Assembly: GCA_947846985.1 (NCBI GenBank)
Contig: CANTUZ010000002.1
Location: 156,607,889-156,671,888 of the forward strand
Direction of reading: 5' to 3'
Source: Fratercula arctica
Lineage: Eukaryota > Chordata > Aves > Charadriiformes > Alcidae
Length of the DNA: 64,000 nt
The notes under the pieces are model-generated. The model was not told where the DNA came from. It saw only the letters and a program-made list of their open reading frames with translations, and made no database searches. This document shows, one piece after another, positions 34,901-44,748 of the stretch. A program made the translations under genes and the position numbers. Numbering within the stretch: the stretch's first letter is position 1; each line of letters starts with the position of its first letter.

Positions 34901-37900
34901 TTTGTAAAGGGAGCCTTAATGGAATTGGGAATTATGCCCAGAGCAAACACATTTCCTATTTGGCAGTGATTAGCAGTGTGTTAAGAATTTAGTGTTCTAA
35001 ATACAGGGTAACTAATTGCTAAGATCCTTAAATACACCTTCAGATACAGCAATAGCAGGTTTAGAAATGTATTTTAATAAGATTTGAGTACGGAAGCTGT
35101 AGAAGATAGTACCAGGGCTTTGCAGAGGTATCCTGATGGATAGTTCATGGGCTGTGGGTTCGCAATTCCTGGGGATGCTTTTCCCCACAAAGCCTTGGGT
35201 TGAGGCATATTCTTCATGGAGAGATGGTGGAAAGTCTTTTGTTTGAGACGTCTGAAACTGTAAAGAGGACAAAACACTAAGTAATACATAATACAGTACA
35301 AGGTAACCAGGAATGGATTGGATGGCCTTAGTAATTTCTGGACCTTGACTTTCTTTGTCTGAACTTTGTAAGGTTACACAGTTATTCTTTGCAGCCTTCA
35401 CATCTTGTCACCAGAAAGGGCTTCTGGACCACATGTGCCCAAGCAGGGCACATACAGATTGCTGTTGGTAGCCTGTAAATAACCCCATTTGTTTCTGTGC
35501 CTGAGCTACTGTGTCCTGCTTGACCCCCATGCGCAGCTCAGATTTTCTGTGCAGTGAACCTGGTAGAAAAGGCACATCTTTGCTTTGTCACTGGGCTGAT
35601 TCGCACCCTTCCTGCACCACGAGCATAGTTGGTGCTGTTAAATGTCATCCAGCGTTTGCTCTGCATGGACTGGAGAGTGCAGAAGGCAATGAATCTCTGC
35701 CCTCTGTGGGTTTTGCTATGAGCTAAGGTACCCCAGCACTCCGTTATCTCAGTAATAGTGACCTGGGTATGTCTACTGGAGTACCATCATTGTGTCACAT
35801 GAAATCCTTCTTCTACCTTGATTTACCTTGGTCAGATTTTTCATCTGATTATCAGATTTTGAATTATCTTGCAGGATGGTGGTGGGTTGCTGTTTTGTTT
35901 TGTTTTGTTTTGTTTTGTTTTGTTTTTCTTATTTCCCAAGGAAATGGAGATCAGGAAATGGGAACTTGGCAGTATCCTCCCCGTAAAAGTTTTTCGTCCT
36001 TGCTCACCATGCTGGCAAATATTTGTGCACAGCTATTGGGAGAAACATTAACATTAGGAAGCTTCATTTACACTCATCCAACTACACTCATCCAACTTAC
36101 AGGTCCCACAGTGACTCCATGTAAGACAAAAGCATGTGCCAAAAGGCGTAGGTGGAAAATCACTGCAGAAATATCCCAGTTTGACTGTGTGGGCCAGGGC
36201 AACATCATGGGAACTCCAGTGTGAGACCTGGAAGAGCCCATCACAGACAGATCTAAGAGCCTCATGACTTCTTTAGGATTCACAGAGAGCATTTCTGCTG
36301 AATATGGTAGTCTGGACACTGTGAAGGATAGAAAAAGGTGTTTTTCAGAGTACTTAGAGGAAATGCATGACTTCTGTATTTTGATTTTTTTTTTATTATT
36401 ATTTCTATTTTATTTCTTTTAATGTTATAGCCATAGTGTAGTTTCATTGCTTAGGGCTGGGACTCCGTCAGAGAGCTGAACTCTGTGTGTGTTATGCTAT
36501 AGGGGTGGAGCAAGTAAAATGTTTTTCAGGCAGAGGTGAGTGAACTTATGCATCAAGACATTCACAGACAGTTAGGCAGATTTTGGTTTCAGATGTTACC
36601 TTTCCTGTCTCTAACCTCACCTCTATTCAGGTCAAAGGGCTGGGACATTATAAAGTGGCAGTTGTTGTGATATTAGCGGAATTGCAAGAGATGAAATGGC
36701 CAAGACATCCCCAGGAGGCCTGTGACGGAGTGCTTGGCCTGTGAGTTTCAGATCATCCTCACAACACAGAGATTCATGACTGGGTGTCTGTGGGGGTGGT
36801 GGGTTCACAGGCCTGCTGGCAGTCCCCTCGTAGATTTATGGGACCCCGTGTTTTTGTTGCAAGACCCACACAAATGAGGATAAACCTGAGGATGACGAGG
36901 CCAAATAGGGCCACATGTGCTTTCACACTGCAACATGATGACCTATATCTTGCTTGGTGACCTGAAGGACAGCTGGTGCTGCCTGAGGAAACCTCTGAGT
37001 AGCCAAGAGGACCTACAGCCATCTCTCAGTGAACAGGCACAACAGTTATTGGGTGGCACAGTCCTCTGCCAGAATCAAGTACCACAGGGTGACACAGACT
37101 GGAGACATGTCACATCTTCTTCTTATGAATCTGAGGGGTCTTGATATATGTGCCTGTGTTCCTCCACCGGGAGACACCTCTGTTTAGAAAGGAGAGGTCT
37201 GGAAAAGGCTGAGTACCAACAGGCTGGGGCTATGGGGCTTGGGTGCTAGTCCAAGCTGCAGACCGCTTGCTCTCAGCTGGGTATCTGAAGGGGTTCACAA
37301 GAGAGCAGTGACCACTCCCTTCCCATGGCTCTCTGACATTTATTCTTTGGTTTCCTTGCAGTCTCTTTAGACCTGAGGGGATTTTTATTGAGGACTAATC
37401 ACCACACGTTTCTCAGCCCACTTTTCTCTGGAACGCTCTCCAAGCTGTGTTTCTCTGTTTTTAGGCCATCGCCCAGACCTCCACCACCATGACCCCCACC
37501 ATCCCTGCCGTGACAGAGGCCTACACGCGGACTCAGTACTGTAAGTGGCCATGCGAGTGTCCGAAGTCCCCACCTCGGTGCTCAGTAGGCGTCAGCCTGG
37601 TCACAGACGGCTGCGACTGCTGCAAGACGTGTGCCAAACAGCGTGGAGAAAGTTGCACTGAGGCCGACACCTGTGATTTCCACAGGGGCTTGTACTGTGA
37701 CTACAGTGGAGACAGACCTAGGTACGAAATAGGAGTATGTGCACGTAAGTGATGTACATATATTTTTGACTTAGATATACATTGGCAGCTGCCCTTGGTC
37801 TGAGCAGTGGCTGAGATTTATCTCATTAGATACTTGACTGTACGCTCATCAGCTCCTCCATCCATCCTCTTCCATTTCCTTATTGCTGTCTTCATTCTCA

Positions 37901-40900
37901 GGGCAGTTGGCTGGATGATAAACGACATCTGAATTCTTGCTCTTTGAGTTGGCTGCAGCCAAGAGCAAGGAACAACCAGCATTTGAGGGTCTGCAGATTT
38001 GCAAGCAGATGATTCTGTATTTCCGCTAACAGGAGGAGGTGCTGTATGGTTTGGGAATGAAGGAAGGATATGCATCTGGCTTTAAAGACAAGCAATATGG
38101 GCGTCTACATGAAAACCGTGACATTAAGGAGATGCTTTTGGCTTATTTCCAACAGCGGATCCCTAGGAATGACAGCACATAGTATCCTGTCAAGGGGTCA
38201 GGGTCAGGGATGAATCATCTCCTAGCAAAGTTTCTCAGTGACAAATTGAGGTCTGAGCCTTAATCTTACAACGGTTTCAGTCACATTAGCTGCCATGAAG
38301 CAGAAGGATTTCTTCCTGCCTGACATAACAAACTCTCGGTGGGGTAATTCATGTGACTGGAATGTCTTCATTCACGAAGAAGAGGACATAGAAATGAGGT
38401 AGCGTCTTGTGTGTCGAGGATATATTCAGGTGTTCTGAGATCCAGAACATGAGGGGAGTCTGATCCGCTCATATATGTCATAAATGATTGAAAATCATTA
38501 CTCTAGGAATGATTAAAAGAGAAAGGATCATGAGTACAACCACATAGATAGCTGATCAGAAAAGATGCTGACTGTTGAGCAAGTTATTAGAACACGTTGG
38601 TTATGGCTTTAGATTCATAAACAGGGAAAAGCCATTTAGAGGAATAATCTTCTAGGCTGGAACATAACCACAAATGACGTACTATTAGAAAACGTAAAGG
38701 TGGAAAGAAATCTGGAGGCCACCTGATTGCGAGATGAATAGGTAGAATAATTGATTCACAGGGAAGAAAAAAGATTGCAAACAGTGGGATTCAGTAAACT
38801 TAGAATATCAGCAGAAGCTTCACAAGGGACAAGTGTGAGGAGTAGAGAGGCTCAGGGTAGCTGGCAGTTTCTCACAGAACTGTTCCTAGGGGTTGTTCCT
38901 CAGAGGAAGAGGGACAGGAAGTGTAGTAAAAAAAGAACTTGGCTTTGCATTAGCTCAGCCACAAAGAACAAGCATGCAGAAAGTGCAATCAAACCAGATT
39001 GTTGTAGGATATGGGCAAAATAACAACAAGAGAAGGTATGTGCAAGGAGACGTAAAAACTGTGATTTTCAAGATTAGAAAAGATCCACAGGTAAGAAATA
39101 AGGCTATGAGATCATTCCAATGTGTTGTCTGGAGTGTGTGGAGCATTCATGGGAGGTCTGTAAGAACAAGTCAGACAAACATCTGTCAGGAATGACATCG
39201 TTACAGCTGGCCCTGCATTGAGAGACGAAAACAAGCTGGATGTTGTCTTAAGGCTACCTCAGCCTTCCTAGACCTCTTTAAAGACCTTCATGTTGATTCA
39301 TGTTTATTTATTTAAATGCTTGCTTTCTTAGTTCGATTGTTTGTTTGTTTGTTTGTTTTTGTAGACCTCCCATACATCACAGGCATTCAGTACGCCCATG
39401 GCAACAGCACTGTGATGTAGGAGGACTGATCCCAGCTTCCCCAGTCAGGTCTGGAAGGATTCCCAACCCAATGCACTTTTGCATCCTTATTGTGATGACA
39501 ATATATCCCCTATTCTGTGACGGTTATGGTTGTATGGTAAGGGGCATTGTGGCCCTGAGGGACAGGAGAAGTAGATCTTTCCATGGTTAGGAAATGAAGC
39601 GGCTTGCCTCTGGCTGCCATAGAAATCTGTGGTCTTCCTCTTGCTTTCAGCATCCAAGTAAAGGCACACGACAGCATCTGCTGACATCTTCTTTCTCATG
39701 CACTGGGTGATATACAGACTGCATCACTCCACTCTGAGTACACCCGCTAGTGCCCTGACCGCAAGAGCAAGACTCCTGTGCTGGGTGTTGGGGACTAACT
39801 GCTGTGAGGAATTTGCTTTGCAACTGGATGCCAAAAGCTACGTCTAGAGAGTGCAGTGCAGGCAGGACTGCAGAAACAATACAATCTGTGGAAAATAAAG
39901 ATCCTGAAAGAGTTAGGAACTGGTGTTGGTAAAGGGAATGGGATGAAACTGTGGGAAATTCCAGCTGTATCTTGACTGGCATGCTGAGATGTATCCCAGG
40001 ACACCTGGATGTCACATAGGAGCCTGCTGGCAGTCACTACAGCTCTCGTTGTTGTTGGCTGCAGAGACAGCAGGGTGCTGAGCACAGGCCCAGGGGGGAG
40101 GCAGGTGTGCATGTGGGGCCAGGAACTGCAAGCTGCTCCCAAATTGCCTGATTTAGACACAGATTCAGTGTGGTTCTGCACGAAGGCATTCAACAGCCCC
40201 TTTATCTATGTTTGGGGGTGTCTTCATGATGAACCTCTTGATGTATGAGACCTGCAGGAGTCTGAGTTAACACAACCTGGGAGGAATATGCTGGTAGCAA
40301 AACACCAGGAAATACAGCATTTTCTTGAACTGTCATAATCCATGTGCACATCTAGAAGTTTAAACTGAATTCTCAGCTCTGGCTCCAGCACTGAGTGACG
40401 TCTCTTCAATGCAAAGGCTAAAGTCATTTATCAAAATTGGAGACTAGCATGAACTGGAGATCTGGGCTTCAAATTCCAACAAGTCTCATTTGTGCGTTTG
40501 GTGTTTTCATTCAGCCCATTCTCAAAATAGGAAGCCTTTGCAATATTTTAATCCAGGATTTCAATGCGTGTTGGCCCTGATGCAGCCACATTGCAGCTCC
40601 ATTTCCGACCAGACTTAAAAGTGATGCAAGCTGATGGCTGCGTGCGCACTGCCTCCGTGTGACCGAACGAGAAACTGAAGCTTGGAGTTTCCATTAGAAG
40701 ATTTCTGCCACTGATTCCAAATAATTGTCCATAACTCTGAAACAACAAAGTTGCTACTTTTTGGAACTTATTTCTGATTTCCTGAAACAATGGGATTCTT
40801 GTTCATGGCCAATCAAAAAGCTTGATTTTTTATTTTGTGATTTTGTCTAAAAATATACATCAAATACTCATTTTCATGGCTTTATAATGTGTTTCTTCAT

Positions 40901-43900
40901 TTTCCAAGAAAACTATTCAGTGATAAACTGTGTGGGATCTAGTTGCCTAAATACAGGAATCCAGTGACATTTTAGGTGCTCCTTTGCTAGCTTGTCTGTT
41001 TTCCCTCTTCTGCTTCAGGAGGGTACAGATGTCGTGCAGAGCTGTGACATAATTGCAGCTCCACATATTCCTCTCATGTTGCTGAAAACCTCAAATTTCA
41101 CTCAATATCTCTTTCAATTGCTTGTACTTCTGCCACTGCAAATAGCTTTTACCAGCATGCCATGAAATGATTTTTTAAGTGAACATTTGTGGATAAAACT
41201 TGTTTTATTTTCTAACTTTTTTTTTCCATAAAGCATTAAAATATTCTTTTTTTTTTTTTTTTTGCTGTGGTTCAGAATGAAAGCAGTTTCCTAGATGGCG
41301 TGACCACATTTTGGCTCAGCATCACACTGAACACATCGCCCCGCAGCACTGCTGTGTCTCCGCATTGGCTCCATTAGCCCGGGGAGCAGCTCGGTAAAGA
41401 AACACACCAGCACCGTTTGTTGCCAGTAGTATTTTAACAGTGCCCTGTGTGTTTTTCTCTTTCTTTCCTTTCAGAGATTGTCGGAGTAGGATGTGTCCTC
41501 AATGGAGTCAGGTATAACAATGGGGACACGTTTCAGCCCAACTGCAAATACAACTGCACGTGCATCAACGGGGCTGTGGGCTGTATTCCCATGTGCACAA
41601 ACTCACGCCCTCCCCTCGTCTGGTGCCCAAACCCAAAGCTGATTAAGATGGCAGGGAAGTGCTGTGAGCAGTGGATTTGTGATGACTCCAAGAAAATCAG
41701 GAAGACGTCTCCACGCCACATCTCCTCTGCAGGTATGGTGGGAGTGAGGTGGACCTGTCCTTTGCCATCGGGCAACTGAAGTCAGAGTCTCTACAACCAA
41801 AGTACCAGCTTGTACTGCCAGACCCGGCAGGCGTCTAGTCTTTGTGGGAACAAGGCACAGAGACTCCTGTACAGCATGTAGTGAAGGACAGGACATGCAA
41901 ATACCAGTGGCGTGCTTGAAGTCCTTAGCAGCAACATGAGATTCATCAAGCACGCTTGTGTGACAAAGCCCCCTTTGAAGCACACATCTGCTGGCACTTT
42001 GAAGATGTCACAAGTCCTTTTTACTTTGCCTTTTTTTTTTTTTTTTTTTTCAGTCTGGGCCCTCTGAAAAACAGAATGGGCTCAATTTAATTTTTGCCTG
42101 GATTATACTGCTTTGGTAGTATGATTTTAAAGCCCCTGTATCTTAGTAGTCTCAAACTTACAAAACATCTTGAAAACAGTTATGGTGGTGGAAGTTTCAC
42201 TGCCAATTGGGCTAAATTGTCGTTGTGTTAGTATAACTTTTTAGCGATTCTGGACTGATTACATTATTGAACTGCCTGTCTTATGTATCACATAAGGAAT
42301 CTTCTTTCCTCACACTTGCATTCATAGTGGGCATCATATAACATGGTCCCAAATGTCTAAGATGGGCTCACCTTGTCACATGTCTTAATTTTATCCTCAT
42401 CACACCCTGTGATTCAACGTAGTGACATTAGCCACATTAGCCCCATTTTACAGACCATCTCACAAAAGCAGAGCTGAAGGAGACATAGGATGCTGCTTGT
42501 AAACCAGGATTTTGGCTCCTTGATGTTAAGGATTTTTTCCCAGTCCTTGGCCTGCATTTTTGTCATACAAAACAAAACCTCGGTCTCCATTTTGTGGGTT
42601 AAAACCACCAGAGTTCAGCCCTCACTTCTGGTAGCTTTGAACTGTGAGGTAGGTCCAAATTCAAAACATCTACTGCTGAAATGGGCCTTATGTCTTCATG
42701 GCCTGTGTCCCAAAATGGGCATAACACAGCTTTCCTTGCCTGACTTTTCCTCTTATAAGTAGAAGTCTTATAGAAGTGAGACTAGAATTTATTATATTTA
42801 ATAACTAATGTAATAATAAATAGAATAGTGAGCAAGCTCAATGCAGCAGAGGTTTGCCTGGGGACTGTACTGGGAGTTGCAGACCAGTGAGGACTTTGGC
42901 CGAGGCTGTGAAGGAACCTGAACTGGGGTTGTCGGCTGCTTTCAAAACAGAGCCCACCCTTTCTTCAAGTGGCTGCCGAGCTCCCTGAGAGCTATTCAAG
43001 CTGCTCTTCCTCTCACTGAAAGGCTGTGGCTGCTTCCCAAGCCCCTCGGCCATCCAGCAAAGACCGTCAACCACTTTCTGCTACAGAGAATCAATTGAAT
43101 GGGCTCAGAAATAAACCTTCACGGTGAGATCAGATTCTCATCCCTTTTCCGCACCGGCTGGCGCAGGCTTCTGTAATTAAGTGTTTGTATTGTGGCAGCA
43201 CCTGGGGGTCCCAGACAAGGACCCCCTTGTGTGATGCTGGAAAGGGAAATAAAGAAATGAGCCCTGGCCCCGAGCGCTTGCAGCACTGGAGGGTCTGACA
43301 CAAGTAGGTCAGTGGCAAAGGGGGTGGGACGAGGAGGTTCACAGGAATGCTGAGCCACTTCGCTGTGATTTAATTATTTGGGTTAGTGGCCTGAATGTGT
43401 AATGAGCTGGGGAGAGGGCGTTTAATATGGAAAGCTGCCCCGGCTGAATAATGTGGGGTTAATCTGGCCTCTGCAGCGTACGAGGGAGAGGACGAAGCCT
43501 GGCAGAAGAACTGCATCGTTCACACCTCACCCTGGAGTCCCTGCTCAAAGACCTGCGGGCTGGGCATCTCCAACAGGATTTCCAATGACAATGACCAGTG
43601 CCGGCTCCTGAAGGAAAGCCGCCTGTGCAACATGCGGCCCTGCGAGGTGGATATAACCAAGCACATTAAGGTGGGGACTCAGTTTCTCCATGCGCTCCTT
43701 GAGCTTTGTCTGGACACAGGGTCAGCCTTTATTTGTCAGCATTCAGGCCTCTGAGGGCTGCACTTCCACATGGACTTACTGTGCTGCAGAGAGGTCCAAA
43801 CCGTGTCCTCCCTGTCCTACCACATGCTGATATGAAAACCTTCCCCTGAGAGCTTTAATTCCAGCCAAAAGGTCCTTGCAAGGAAAGACAAGCCAAGCCC

Positions 43901-44472
43901 ACGGCACTCGCTGTTGGTTTGGACAACCCTGTGACTCAGCTAGTGGAAAAGCGATGCTGCACTGCTGATCAAGGCTATGAACTGTGTTTTGCAAGTATCC
44001 TGCTTGCAGCTTCTGGGCTCATATGTCTAAATGTGTAAAACTGCCACACCCTCTAGATCAGGGCTGTAAAATGCTTCAAAACCCTTTAAGTATTGGGAAA
44101 GTGGTTTGCATGTCCTACCTGTGTCATCAATGAGTATTAACCTGTCTCTTTTTGTGTTCCTCTCTGGTCTAGCCTGGGAAGAAGTGCTTGGCTGTCTACA
44201 GGGCCAATGAACCAATGAACTACACCATCTCAGGATGTATGAGCAAAAGTCCATACAGACCCAAATATTGCGGCGTCTGCACAGACAACAGGTGCTGCAC
44301 ACCCTACAAGTCCAAGACTATTGAAGTGAGGTTTCAGTGCCCAGATGGAACTGAGTTTTCCTGGAAAATCATGTGGATCAATGCTTGTTTTTGCAACCTG
44401 AACTGCAAGAACCCCAATGACATCTTTGCCGACTTGGCGCATTACCACGATTACTCTGAAATCGCTAATTGA
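10924..44472 (+). CDS. CCN4: CCN4 (WISP1) matricellular protein, five-exon gene (span)
   Basis: The coding sequence joins 10924-10971, 37465-37744, 41475-41732, 43477-43670 and 44173-44472 (1,080 nt, 359 residues plus stop). Intron phases are 0, 1, 1, 0. Domains, one per exon: signal peptide, IGFBP-like (12 Cys), VWC (10 Cys), TSP type 1 (6 Cys) and CTCK cystine knot (10 Cys), giving the full 38 cysteines of CCN proteins. CCN4 is chosen over CCN1, 2, 3, 5 and 6 because the MRWLLPW start, [27 protein letters not shown] and the terminal DYSEIAN closely match human CCN4 as remembered (367 residues). CCN4 is secreted, binds matrix proteoglycans and integrins, and is induced by Wnt/beta-catenin. 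Its downstream neighbour NDRG1 on the opposite strand is the same as in human, which supports orthology. Confidence 0.96.
11116..11315 (+). repeat. Uninterrupted (AAAGG)40 microsatellite
   Basis: Forty perfect pentamers run over 200 bp, followed by a degenerate end (gaaagaggaaaggg). All three forward frames and all reverse frames stay open, producing false K/G/E- or F/L/S-rich ORFs. Purity this high indicates a young, unstable array. It lies only 144 bp inside CCN4 intron 1. Array length in an assembly may be inexact. Confidence 0.98.
11510..11930. promoter_or_regulatory. CpG island inside CCN4 intron 1
   Basis: The stretch is strongly GC- and CpG-rich, densest at about 11540-11760. It has several GC boxes (GGGCGG/GGGGCGG) and repeated G-runs that could form quadruplexes. 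A consensus donor, CGCAG|GTGAGC, ends a possible non-coding exon at 11725. It may be an alternative CCN4 first exon/promoter, an antisense promoter or an enhancer. No conserved protein is encoded: the long - strand frame across it is only GC-rich open sequence. Confidence 0.6.
11931..15093. other. CCN4 intron 1, segment without recognised element
   Basis: This is non-coding intronic sequence with A-runs (12431-12460), a poly-A/(GA)n tract (14724-14764) and no transposon that I recognise. Confidence 0.5.
14724..14764 (+). repeat. Poly-A followed by (AG)n
   Basis: About 23 consecutive A are followed by roughly nine AG dinucleotides. This is simple sequence, possibly a retroposon tail, but no element body is visible upstream. 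Confidence 0.85.
15094..15333 (-). mobile_element. CR1 LINE 3' fragment
   Basis: The tail 'aatcacagaatcacagaatgg' comes first, then 'ggttggaagggacctctgga', then the complement of the ORF2 C-terminal coding remnant (about 15180-15310). The copy is about 240 bp, 5'-truncated and in - orientation within intron 1. Confidence 0.92.
15334..17667. other. CCN4 intron 1, segment without recognised element
   Basis: No gene, RNA or recognisable repeat was found. The frames are short and lack known domains. Confidence 0.5.
17668..17870 (+). mobile_element. CR1 LINE 3' fragment
   Basis: The copy is in + orientation, with 'gggtggtgaaacactggccc', a remnant of the ORF2 end, 'cattgcagggaggttggact' and a short eroded tail (ctatgattcc). 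It is close in sequence to the copy at 33.8 kb, which suggests the same CR1 subfamily. Confidence 0.9.
17871..20351. other. CCN4 intron 1, segment without recognised element
   Basis: No gene is recognised. A short TA-rich run lies near 19248-19290. The remainder is unremarkable intronic sequence. Confidence 0.5.
20352..20652 (-). mobile_element. CR1 LINE 3' fragment
   Basis: The tail 'atcacagaatcatataatgg' is followed by about 280 bp of - orientation CR1, including the complement of the ORF2 C-terminus. The frame is more intact than in most copies here ([18 protein letters not shown] in translation). The end near 'ggccccattcatggtgtcag' is approximate. Confidence 0.92.
20653..22164. other. 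CCN4 intron 1, segment without recognised element
   Basis: No gene or repeat is recognised apart from short homopolymers. Confidence 0.45.
22165..22705 (+). mobile_element. CR1 LINE 3' fragment, long copy
   Basis: About 540 bp in + orientation. It begins with the coding part 'gatgagaccccacctagagt' and includes the frame [20 protein letters not shown] and later [18 protein letters not shown], both from the CR1 ORF2 C-terminal region. It ends with 'attctatgattctgt'. A 132-codon open frame at 22272-22670 is this ORF2 remnant, not a host gene. It is one of the least eroded copies in the window. Confidence 0.94.
22706..23825. other. CCN4 intron 1, segment without recognised element
   Basis: Non-coding sequence between the CR1 at 22.2 kb and the LTR candidate at 23.8 kb; nothing further is recognised. 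Confidence 0.45.
23826..24251 (+). mobile_element. Probable solo LTR (endogenous retrovirus)
   Basis: The 426-bp unit has TG...CA ends, a TATA box (TATAAAA, 24094-24100), a poly-A signal (AATAAA, 24170-24175) about 75 bp further on, and a G-rich U5-like end ('gggacccctggtgtgttaca'). That is the U3-R-U5 order of a + strand LTR. The flanks GTTAA and ATTAA agree at 4 of 5 bases, so the target duplication is imperfect. A poly-A/CAAA tract (23958-24010) interrupts U3. No internal viral gene is attached. The family is not identified. Confidence 0.55.
24252..29015. other. CCN4 intron 1, repeat-poor segment
   Basis: These 4.8 kb contain no recognisable transposon. The part from about 26000 to 28450 is notably free of open frames of 60 codons or more on both strands. 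A/T-rich homeodomain/POU-like motifs (for example ATGTAAAT and TTGCATATGC near 26410-26500) occur. It could include conserved regulatory sequence, but this cannot be judged from one genome. Confidence 0.4.
29016..29543 (-). mobile_element. CR1 LINE 3' fragment, long copy
   Basis: The tail 'atcatagaatcataaaatca' is followed by 'gtttgggttggaagggactt' and about 500 bp of CR1 in - orientation. The - strand frame keeps [20 protein letters not shown] and [16 protein letters not shown], typical of the ORF2 C-terminal region. The 213-codon open frame that extends to 29755 is this remnant plus unrelated sequence. Confidence 0.93.
29544..33797. other. CCN4 intron 1, segment without recognised element
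   Basis: No gene or element is recognised. The part around 32600-33300 is A/T-rich, and a (GTTT)n tract lies at 33368-33403. Confidence 0.45.
33368..33403 (+). repeat. (GTTT)n simple repeat
   Basis: About seven tetramers of GTTT end in a T-run. This is a simple intronic repeat. Confidence 0.85.
33798..34010 (+). mobile_element. CR1 LINE 3' fragment
   Basis: A short + orientation copy with 'gggaaacactggcaaagggt', 'gagaggtggtagatgcctca', 'cattgcagggaggttggagt' and the tail 'tctatgattctatgattcc'. It shares the wording 'agcaacctgatctagtt' with the 17.7-kb copy. Confidence 0.92.
35891..35927 (+). repeat. (TTTTG)n simple repeat
   Basis: About seven consecutive pentamers of TGTTT/TTTTG form an intronic microsatellite. 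Confidence 0.9.
36069..36096 (+). repeat. 14-bp perfect tandem duplication
   Basis: The unit tacactcatccaac occurs twice, head to tail (36069-36082 and 36083-36096). It is probably a slippage event; no function is suggested. Confidence 0.85.
37465..37744 (+). CDS. CCN4: CCN4 exon 2: IGFBP-like domain
   Basis: The exon follows a T-rich acceptor (TTTTTAG) in phase 0 and ends C|GTAAGT in phase 1, giving 93 codons plus one base. After a Ser/Thr/Pro-rich stretch ([20 protein letters not shown]) comes the IGFBP module with 12 cysteines, including CKWPCECP and the GCxCCxxC signature as GCDCCKTC, then [19 protein letters not shown]. An open frame starting at the internal Met (37489) is not the true start, because the coding frame runs upstream to the acceptor. 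The human first glycosylation sequon (DNCTEA, from memory) is ESCTEA here, so that sequon is missing. Confidence 0.96.
37745..41474. other. CCN4 intron 2
   Basis: This 3.7-kb intron has donor GTAAGT and acceptor CCTTTCAG. It contains (GTTT)n at 39337-39360 and a T-run near 41249-41263. No transposon or exon is recognised within it. Confidence 0.8.
41475..41732 (+). CDS. CCN4: CCN4 exon 3: von Willebrand factor type C domain
   Basis: The exon has 258 bp, with acceptor TTTCAG and donor GTATGG. It completes the split Gln codon of exon 2 and ends in phase 1. Ten cysteines form a full VWC module, with NCTCING (CxC motif) and CCEQWIC (CCxxC motif). One N-glycosylation sequon, NCT, is present. Both flanking introns are phase 1, so leaving this exon out would keep the frame. 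The VWC domain of CCN proteins binds BMP/TGF-beta-type ligands and integrins (family knowledge). Confidence 0.96.
41733..43476. other. CCN4 intron 3
   Basis: This 1.7-kb intron has a T-run near 42032-42050. No other element is recognised. Confidence 0.8.
43477..43670 (+). CDS. CCN4: CCN4 exon 4: thrombospondin type 1 domain
   Basis: The exon has 194 bp, acceptor CTCTGCAG and donor AAG|GTGGGG. It starts in phase 1 and ends in phase 0. The TSP1 signature is [11 protein letters not shown], followed by [10 protein letters not shown] and [14 protein letters not shown]; six cysteines in all. The acidic linker [12 protein letters not shown] precedes the module. It was not visible as a long ORF because introns flank it closely. 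Confidence 0.96.
43671..44172. other. CCN4 intron 4
   Basis: A 502-bp intron with donor GTGGGG and acceptor TGGTCTAG. Nothing else is recognised in it. Confidence 0.85.
44173..44472 (+). CDS. CCN4: CCN4 exon 5: CTCK cystine-knot domain and stop
   Basis: The terminal coding exon starts in phase 0 with PGKKCLAVY and ends at TGA after DYSEIAN; 99 codons plus stop. Ten cysteines form the C-terminal cystine knot, including [11 protein letters not shown] and FNL-type FCNLNC. An N-glycosylation sequon (NYT) lies near the start. The CTCK module mediates dimerisation and heparan-sulphate binding in CCN proteins (family knowledge). The end matches the human terminus closely. Confidence 0.97.
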   Translation, partial: PGKKCLAVYRANEPMNYTISGCMSKSPYRPKYCGVCTDNRCCTPYKSKTIEVRFQCPDGTEFSWKIMWINACFCNLNCKNPNDIFADLAHYHDYSEIAN

Positions 44473-44524
44473 ATTGGCTGAATGCTGGAATTGACCCATT
44501 GCTCTGATTTTACAGAGGTTTTAA

Positions 44525-44530
44525 AATAAA
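44525..44530 (+). terminator. Proximal poly-A signal of CCN4
   Basis: AATAAA lies 53 nt past the CCN4 stop codon. Use of this site would give a very short 3'UTR; whether it is used is unknown. Confidence 0.5.
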
Positions 44531-44715
44531 AGGAGAACCTTTCATCCACTGCCAATGTACAATTTGTTTTTTTCCCAAGTTAGGATGTTAAATCTCCTTG
44601 TTTTGCCACACTGTTTCCAGAGAGGCCTTGAACAAGCAGGGTTTTCAACTCAGACCTCTATCCATTAATGGCAGACAGAAATTCCTCTATGCACAGATTC
44701 CAGACATAAATGACA

Positions 44716-44748
44716 GTCCTGTTGGGACTGATGTCCTGTTGGGACTGA
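44716..44748 (+). repeat. Short tandem duplication in CCN4 3'UTR
   Basis: The 16-mer gtcctgttgggactga is present twice with one base between (44716-44731 and 44733-44748). Confidence 0.85.

Larger units (their letters stand above)
10972..37464 (+). other. CCN4 intron 1
   Basis: A 26.5-kb intron separates the signal-peptide exon from the IGFBP exon, with donor GTGAGT at 10972 and acceptor CTCTGTTTTTAG ending at 37464. It carries the (AAAGG)40 array, a CpG island, six CR1 fragments (15.1, 17.7, 20.4, 22.2, 29.0 and 33.8 kb) and an LTR candidate (23.8 kb). No other exon is recognised on either strand. A long first intron is also a feature of human CCN4. Confidence 0.85.
34011..37464. other. Last part of CCN4 intron 1
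   Basis: No exon other than CCN4 exon 2 at the end is recognised. It contains a (TTTTG)n repeat and a 14-bp tandem duplication. A frame at 36774-37144 on either strand has no known domain. Confidence 0.5.

Noticed and set aside
37489..37752. Met at 37489 as the CCN4 start codon
   Set aside because: The coding frame extends upstream to a good acceptor at 37464 and joins in phase with a signal-peptide exon at 10924-10971.
41733..41779. Extension of the VWC frame past 41732
   Set aside because: It runs into intron 3 after a consensus donor (GTATGG); the true continuation is the TSP1 exon at 43477.
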